This document shows positions 59,372 through 64,000 of a stretch of 64,000 bases of DNA, in pieces. The first letter of the stretch is position 1. Each line of letters begins with the position of its first letter. A program made the translations under genes and the position numbers. The notes under the pieces were generated by a model. It saw nothing but the letters and a program-made list of their open reading frames with translations. It did no database searches and was not told the DNA's origin. The DNA comes from Brevibacillus ruminantium (GTDB taxonomy: Bacteria; Bacillota; Bacilli; Brevibacillales; Brevibacillaceae), in contig NZ_CP098755.1 of the NCBI RefSeq assembly GCF_023746555.1, positions 3,049,001-3,113,000 on the forward strand, read 5' to 3'.

Positions 59372-60480
59372 CCCTCTTCCCTCCTTTTCGCCAGAGCGAG
59401 CCGGATTTGCAGGTAAGATACATTGGCTCCTATCCGGTCCTTGATCAATCGTAATCTGCTTGTCCCCAAATGATTACTCAGTTCGACAATTTGCTCTGCC
59501 AGCTGTGGAGCAAGGTAATCAGAGCAGCTCCATTCCGGGCAGCGCAGGGCGATTTCCACCAAATGGTCCTCCACCGTACTCGGTTTGATGCCCCGCCTTT
59601 TTGCAATCTCCTCGATCGATGTGCCCCTTTTGACCAGCATGTAGGTTTGGGATGCGCTTTCTGTCAAACGAGGATCATTGCTCCTGTCATCCTCCAGTAA
59701 CGCAGAAAGCAAGGGAAACTGCTCCGGTTTCTCCCGTAGCAAGTGCAGCACGCGGGCCAGTCCAAAGCGGTGCTGAACGTGTATGTATGAAGATGCCTCC
59801 TGCCTCTCCCTACCCAGCTGGGTGAGAGTTTGACCCGACTGGGAAACCCCTGAAAAGAGACGAATGATGATTTCTTGCACCGATTCGGGCAGCGTCGACA
59901 GGCAATGGAACAACTCCGCTGACAATCCTTCCTCCCAGCGTTCTCGCTCTCGCCGGTCTGCCAAACGCTGCTTTACCCACTGCTGGACGCGTTTCTCCTG
60001 GACAACGGGTTGAAAGGAAAGATCTTTTTTCAATAAATACGAAACCGTCTGAACAAGCAGATGCAGCCGCAGCCAGAAAACCTCCAGTTTTTCCGGAATG
60101 TCTGCGCTTGTAAAGGGAGCAAACCAGTCCGGGAGGCAAAATCTCTCTGCCCCTTCGCTGGCAACTTGTTTTCCTTTATCGGTCACATAAAAGGACGGTT
60201 TTTTTCTGTCTCCGGTTGCAGGAATAGAGATGAACAACTCATCTGCTTGCAGCTTTTCAACAATTTTCGCCCAATCCTCTTTCAAAAGACGGGGAAACAG
60301 CCGATAATACGGATAAAGGCTGTATAAATGAACGTCCTGCAAGGTTTGATTGGCTTTTCTGCCACGGAGAATATAGTACAGGGACTGGACTGTCCGCTCA
60401 TGGGCCAGGGGCATGAAACCGCCAAGCACGAGGGTGCAGACAAATGTCCATTCCCTTTCATTCAATGTTGGACTGCTCAT
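59368..60480 (-). CDS. ypbB: YpbB helix-turn-helix protein
   Basis: A 370-residue protein with a C-terminal helix-turn-helix (SIEEIAKRRGIKPSTVEDHLVE near 290) of the kind found downstream of RQC domains, and an N-terminal winged-helix-like region. It is co-transcribed with recQ in many Firmicutes and may be its partner, but no activity is known. AAGGAG is 6 nt before ATG. Confidence 0.85.
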   Translation of the reverse strand: MSSPTLNEREWTFVCTLVLGGFMPLAHERTVQSLYYILRGRKANQTLQDVHLYSLYPYYRLFPRLLKEDWAKIVEKLQADELFISIPATGDRKKPSFYVTDKGKQVASEGAERFCLPDWFAPFTSADIPEKLEVFWLRLHLLVQTVSYLLKKDLSFQPVVQEKRVQQWVKQRLADRRERERWEEGLSAELFHCLSTLPESVQEIIIRLFSGVSQSGQTLTQLGRERQEASSYIHVQHRFGLARVLHLLREKPEQFPLLSALLEDDRSNDPRLTESASQTYMLVKRGTSIEEIAKRRGIKPSTVEDHLVEIALRCPEWSCSDYLAPQLAEQIVELSNHLGTSRLRLIKDRIGANVSYLQIRLALAKRREEG

Positions 60481-60573
60481 GAAAACTCCTTTTCAACATC
60501 GGGTCGTCTCTTCGGACCTTGCCGGTCACGTTGCGACGAATCCGTTATTGTACCAACAACTGTGGAGGATTGT

Positions 60574-61485
60574 ATGAACAAGCGTCTGTCTCGATCTGAA
60601 TTTCTGTTTGCTTACATGATCATCATATCACTTGCTTGCCTGGTTGGCGGATTTTTTTTCGGCGCCTATTATATGAAATCGAAAATTGCCTCCGAGCAAG
60701 CAGCCGTTTTGGAACAACAAAGGCTGGAGGCCGAGCGAGAGCAACAGCTTCGCGAACAAAAGCTGTACAGCGAACAGGACTTTATCCGCTTTTACTACGC
60801 TATCTATGCTCCCTTCCTCGAGTTGAAACGAAATCATTTCGAAAAAATGGAAGCATGGCCTAATCTTGACCAGACAAAACGCAAAGAGACGCTCAAGTCT
60901 CTGATCGACGCCGCCAAACAAACAAGTACCAAGCTGGAAAAGGAAGTGCCTTTGCCCACTTCCCCGCTGCTGGTTCAGGCACACAGTCAGTTTCAGTCTG
61001 GAGCACGGGCTTATTTGGATGGTATGAAGCAATTACTGTCCGATCAAAATAGTAATGCTCTTACCCCCGATGAGATTACCATCCGCCTGGGGCTAACCAG
61101 CTGGTTTCAAGCAAATGAACAGCTTTACCACTCGCTGGCTGTCTGGGAATCGGCTTATGTAACCAAACAGCCGCTGCCGAAAGAAGTGCCTGACAACGTG
61201 AGCATCGACCAATGGAAGCGCCTGCCGTTTCATTACAAGACCTATATTGCTGCCCTTTCCATGACCGCTCACAAAAAATGGGGCGATTACAACCCTGAGG
61301 ATCTTACCGCCCGTATGGATTTGTTGTTTGAATCTGATGATGTCAAAAATTTGGGTATCAAAGATGTAAACGCGGCTGTCAAGCTGTTAACAGCGACAGA
61401 CGCTGTGCATAGCGGAGATTTCAAAGAGGTCAAAAACAAGCATTACAACCGCTTGAAAACCCCCGAAATTCCGCTTTACCAATAG
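60574..61485 (+). CDS. Unrecognised membrane-anchored protein with coiled coil
   Basis: A 303-residue protein: one membrane helix (about 11-32, FLFAYMIIISLACLVGGFFF) with a short cytoplasmic N-terminus, an E/Q/R-rich coiled coil (about 38-62, LEQQRLEAEREQQLREQK), then a mostly helical extracytoplasmic domain with no cysteines. No family recognised. GGAGG precedes ATG. Divergent from ypbB and upstream of fer. The long frame to 60328 overlaps ypbB and is not used. Confidence 0.65.
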   Translation: MNKRLSRSEFLFAYMIIISLACLVGGFFFGAYYMKSKIASEQAAVLEQQRLEAEREQQLREQKLYSEQDFIRFYYAIYAPFLELKRNHFEKMEAWPNLDQTKRKETLKSLIDAAKQTSTKLEKEVPLPTSPLLVQAHSQFQSGARAYLDGMKQLLSDQNSNALTPDEITIRLGLTSWFQANEQLYHSLAVWESAYVTKQPLPKEVPDNVSIDQWKRLPFHYKTYIAALSMTAHKKWGDYNPEDLTARMDLLFESDDVKNLGIKDVNAAVKLLTATDAVHSGDFKEVKNKHYNRLKTPEIPLYQ

Positions 61486-61543
61486 TCGTTCATTTTTAGA
61501 TGCGATTCATTCTTGAAATCTTTCCAGACACAGCATACAATGA

Positions 61544-61798
<255 letters not shown>

Positions 61799-61812
61799 GA
61801 TTCCCAGCTCAC

Positions 61813-61852
61813 AAAAAACCGCTCACTGCTCTTCAGCTGTGGGGGGTTTTTT
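61813..61852 (+). terminator. Terminator of fer
   Basis: AAAAAACC...GGTTTTTT with an inner G-rich arm, 15 nt after the stop. Confidence 0.6.
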
Positions 61853-61881
61853 CATTTTCATCGCATTTCCTCCCTTATTTA

Positions 61882-61890
61882 TGGTATAAT
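61882..61890 (+). promoter_or_regulatory. Extended -10 promoter of ppaC
   Basis: TGGTATAAT (TGn-TATAAT), 33 nt before ppaC, without a good -35. Confidence 0.55.
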
Positions 61891-61922
61891 TTTCTCGCCA
61901 AAAACAAAGAAGGAGCATTAGA

Positions 61923-62855
61923 ATGGGAAAAACACTTATTTTCGGACATAAAAATCCGGACACTGATTCCATTTGTTCAGCACTTGTCTATGCCGATCTG
62001 AAAACCAAGCTGGGCATGGAAGTCGAGCCTGTTCGTCTCGGTGAGATCAACAACGAAACAAAATTCGTGCTCGATACCTTTAAAGTGGAAGCTCCCCGCT
62101 TGATTGAAACAGCGGCAAATGAAGTCGATCAGGTTATTTTGGTAGACCACAATGAACGTCAGCAAAGCGTAAGTGACATCGATAAGGTACAGGTGACGGA
62201 AGTTATTGACCACCACCGCATTGCCAATTTTGAAACAAGCAATCCCTTGTATTACCGTGCAGAGCCTGTTGGCTGCACTACCACAATCTTGAAAAAGCTG
62301 TACAAGGAAAACGGTGTCGAAATTCCCAAGCATATCGCGGGCCTGATGCTTTCCGCCATCATTTCCGACACACTCCTGCTGAAGTCCCCTACCTGCACGG
62401 ATCAAGATGTGGCAGCAGCGCGTGAACTGGCTGAGATCGCCGGCGTGGACTTGGAGAGCTACGGACTGGAAATGCTGAAGGCTGGCGCTGATTTGAGCGA
62501 CAAAACGATCCAACAGCTGATCTCCCTCGACTCGAAGGAGTTCCAAATGGGGAACTACAAAGTAGAAATCGCCCAAGTGAATGCCGTTGACGTACATGAT
62601 GTCCTGGCACGTCAGGGAGAACTGGAAGATGCCCTTTCCGCGATCATTGCCGAGAAAGGACTGGACCTGTTCCTCTTCGTGGTAACCGATATCCTGAACA
62701 ACGACTCAATTGGTCTGGCGCTGGGTAAAGCTTCTCATGCTGTAGAAAAGGCTTATCAAGTCACATTGGCAAATAACAAAGCGGAGCTGAAAGGCGTCGT
62801 CTCTCGCAAGAAGCAAATCGTCCCAGTATTAACCGACACTTTGGCAAATATGTAA
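61923..62855 (+). CDS. ppaC: Manganese-dependent inorganic pyrophosphatase
   Basis: A 310-residue DHH-family (type II) pyrophosphatase. [20 protein letters not shown] (about 6-25) and VDHNER / [10 protein letters not shown] (about 76 and 97) bind the two Mn ions; [10 protein letters not shown] near the C-terminus binds substrate. It removes pyrophosphate from biosynthesis. Single gene, with AAGGAG ahead of ATG. Confidence 0.97.
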   Translation: MGKTLIFGHKNPDTDSICSALVYADLKTKLGMEVEPVRLGEINNETKFVLDTFKVEAPRLIETAANEVDQVILVDHNERQQSVSDIDKVQVTEVIDHHRIANFETSNPLYYRAEPVGCTTTILKKLYKENGVEIPKHIAGLMLSAIISDTLLLKSPTCTDQDVAAARELAEIAGVDLESYGLEMLKAGADLSDKTIQQLISLDSKEFQMGNYKVEIAQVNAVDVHDVLARQGELEDALSAIIAEKGLDLFLFVVTDILNNDSIGLALGKASHAVEKAYQVTLANNKAELKGVVSRKKQIVPVLTDTLANM

Positions 62856-62891
62856 TTCTGCGCTCCGTTCTCTTCGTGGGTGCCGGATACG

Positions 62892-62934
62892 GAAAAACTC
62901 TCTCTTACCGGAAATACGGAAGAGAGTTTTTCTT
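62892..62934 (+). terminator. Terminator of ppaC
   Basis: AAAAACTCTCT...AGAGAGTTTTTC with an inner ACCGG/CGG arm. Confidence 0.8.
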
Positions 62935-63055
62935 TTTCTTGCCGCTCAGCCGGTTCACCAATCGTTCCTGGACTAGTGAACAACTGGCCGCTTTTCTTTC
63001 AGTCCTCTCTCGGCTATGATAGTCTTAGGAGTAGCAGGCAGGGAGAGGGATGACC

Positions 63056-63718
63056 ATGAACAAAGCCGACCGCATCAAGAAATACAGCAGGCAGGCTGCT
63101 ATGTATGAGCGGAATCGGAAAGCCCATTCACTTGGCCAATGGCGAAGCCGATTGGTCCAATCTGCTCGGGGCAGGGTCCTGGAAGCGGCTGTTGGAGCCG
63201 GTGCCAACTTCCCCTTTTATCCAAAGGAAATGGTGGACGAAGTAGTGGCTGTTGACTTCAGCCCTGAGATGCTCAGGAAAGCAAAGGAAGCAGCAAAAGA
63301 GTACGGGATTCCTACAACTTTTATGGAATCGGATATGGACCATCTCTCCTTTCCTCCCGATTCCTTTGATACGATTGTGTCTACGTTGTCACTTTGCAGC
63401 TATGAAGACCCGCTGACGGTGCTGCACCAGTTCAACCACTGGTGCAGGAGTGGCGGGAATATTCTGCTGATGGAGCATGGATTGAGTTCGAATCGCTTGC
63501 TTGCGATCGCGCAACAATCGCTGGACCCTCTCATTTTACGCATCGAAGGCTGCCACCATAATCGGGATATCATGAATATTGTTGACCGCTCTGACCTCCG
63601 TTTGAAAACGGCAGAGCATTACTGGGCAGGCTGTATTCATCTGATTTGGGCAGAGCCAAATAAAAAGGATCAAACAGATCCATCAACACTTTCAGAAAAC
63701 CCGAACATTTTTCAATGA
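63056..63718 (+). CDS. Class I SAM-dependent methyltransferase
   Basis: A 220-residue methyltransferase of the UbiE/phosphatidylethanolamine N-methyltransferase-like type. VLEAAVGAGANFPFYP (about 43-58) is motif I, AVDFSPEMLRKAKEAA motif post I, FDTIVSTLSLCSYEDP motif II. The C-terminal 30 residues (PNKKDQTDPSTLS) are polar and probably disordered. The substrate is not evident. ATG at 63056 is 6 nt from AGGGAGAGGG; the ATG at 63050 touches it. Confidence 0.8.
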   Translation: MNKADRIKKYSRQAAMYERNRKAHSLGQWRSRLVQSARGRVLEAAVGAGANFPFYPKEMVDEVVAVDFSPEMLRKAKEAAKEYGIPTTFMESDMDHLSFPPDSFDTIVSTLSLCSYEDPLTVLHQFNHWCRSGGNILLMEHGLSSNRLLAIAQQSLDPLILRIEGCHHNRDIMNIVDRSDLRLKTAEHYWAGCIHLIWAEPNKKDQTDPSTLSENPNIFQ

Positions 63719-63860
63719 ATTTCCCATTTTCTAGGAAACCTAATCCTTAACGTTCGTTTTTTACCCCTTTCAGGCTCCCTTTTCCCTTTCAAACATAGTT
63801 ATTTCACGAACAATAAATTCTATTTTAAAACTTTTGTTCATTTTTTCTGCTTTTTCATAC

Positions 63861-63889
63861 TTGACGCTCTCCGCTACCCGTGATATCGT
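63861..63889 (+). promoter_or_regulatory. Sigma-A promoter ahead of the T-box leader
   Basis: TTGACG (63861-63866), 17-nt spacer, TATCGT (63884-63889). Confidence 0.65.
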
Positions 63890-63895
63890 AGAGAC

Positions 63896-64000
63896 AAATC
63901 TTAAAGAGTATGAATACTTGAACAGCGATGACGAAGAAACGCCTTGCCTGGAAACCCTCAGAGAGCCGATGGTTGCTGCGAATCGGTGGTTCCGCGTTAG
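63896..64000 (+). promoter_or_regulatory. Start of a T-box riboswitch leader, cut by the window edge
   Basis: GCGATGACGAAGA is followed by CAGAGAGCCGATGGTTGCTGCGAATCGG-type sequence (63957-63987), matching the AGAGAG and GGNTGNTGNNAANC parts of T-box Stem I. The specifier loop, antiterminator and gene lie beyond the window, so the amino acid is not known. A tRNA-sensing leader usually precedes an aminoacyl-tRNA synthetase or amino-acid biosynthesis gene. Confidence 0.75.

Overview
This 64 kb window is a chromosomal segment of a low-to-mid GC, endospore-forming Firmicute. The gene content and order (qcrABC, aroA-tyrA-hisC-trpABFCDE-aroHBC, cheR, ndk, hepS/hepT, mtrB, folE, hbs, spoIVA, gpsA, plsY, der, fni, ypfD, plsC, cmk, ypfB, ypfA, ypeB, prsW, gudB, ypbH, ypbE, ypbD, recQ/recS, ypbB, fer) follow the B. 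subtilis 200-degree region. The differences (a futalosine-route mqnA/ubiX/ubiA cluster, extra genes between ypiA and aroA, and tandem [2Fe-2S] ferredoxins beside spoIVA) point to the Paenibacillaceae, most likely Brevibacillus. The genus is an inference from gene content, not from a search.

Layout. 1-8.1 kb: a MazG-type enzyme cut by the window edge, a YitT membrane protein, the ypjB/ypjA pair, the menaquinol:cytochrome c reductase operon qcrABC, and a small operon of ypiA/ypiF-like and unknown genes. 8.2-11 kb: an insertion relative to B. subtilis holding an anti-sigma/ECF-sigma pair, an amidohydrolase-like protein that lacks the metal-binding HxH motif, and a very probable small RNA of about 90 nt with a near-perfect promoter, cre-like sites, a C/U-rich anti-Shine-Dalgarno segment and its own terminator. 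11-24 kb: the aromatic supraoperon on the minus strand, with a trp leader holding a TRAP site of eleven G/UAG triplets, an antiterminator/terminator pair and a hairpin over the trpE ribosome binding site. 24-33.4 kb: cheR, ndk, menaquinone genes (hepT, mqnA, ubiX, ubiA, menG, hepS), mtrB (the TRAP protein itself), a lytic transglycosylase, two identical tRNA-Pro(GGG) genes and folE. 33.5-49.7 kb: hbs, spoIVA, ferredoxins, gpsA-plsY, der, fni, ypfD, plsC-cmk, motI-like ypfA, ypeB and prsW. 49.8-53.4 kb: an asparaginase and gudB, with an IS3-family element inserted in the U-tract of the terminator between them. 53.7-64 kb: a PIG-L deacetylase, a MecA/YpbH adaptor, a flavoprotein, the ypbBDE-recQ operon, fer, a Mn-dependent pyrophosphatase, a methyltransferase, and at the right edge a promoter with the start of a T-box leader.

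How it works together. Most genes lie on the minus strand in tightly overlapping operons. Chorismate is made by aroA/aroB/aroC and drained by trpE, aroH-tyrA-hisC and mqnA, so both aromatic amino acids and menaquinone draw on it here; the menaquinone then feeds QcrABC. TRAP (31.4 kb) is encoded 10 kb upstream, in transcription order, of the trp leader it should control. Start codons were chosen by Shine-Dalgarno spacing; several differ from the longest reading frame, and many are GTG or TTG.
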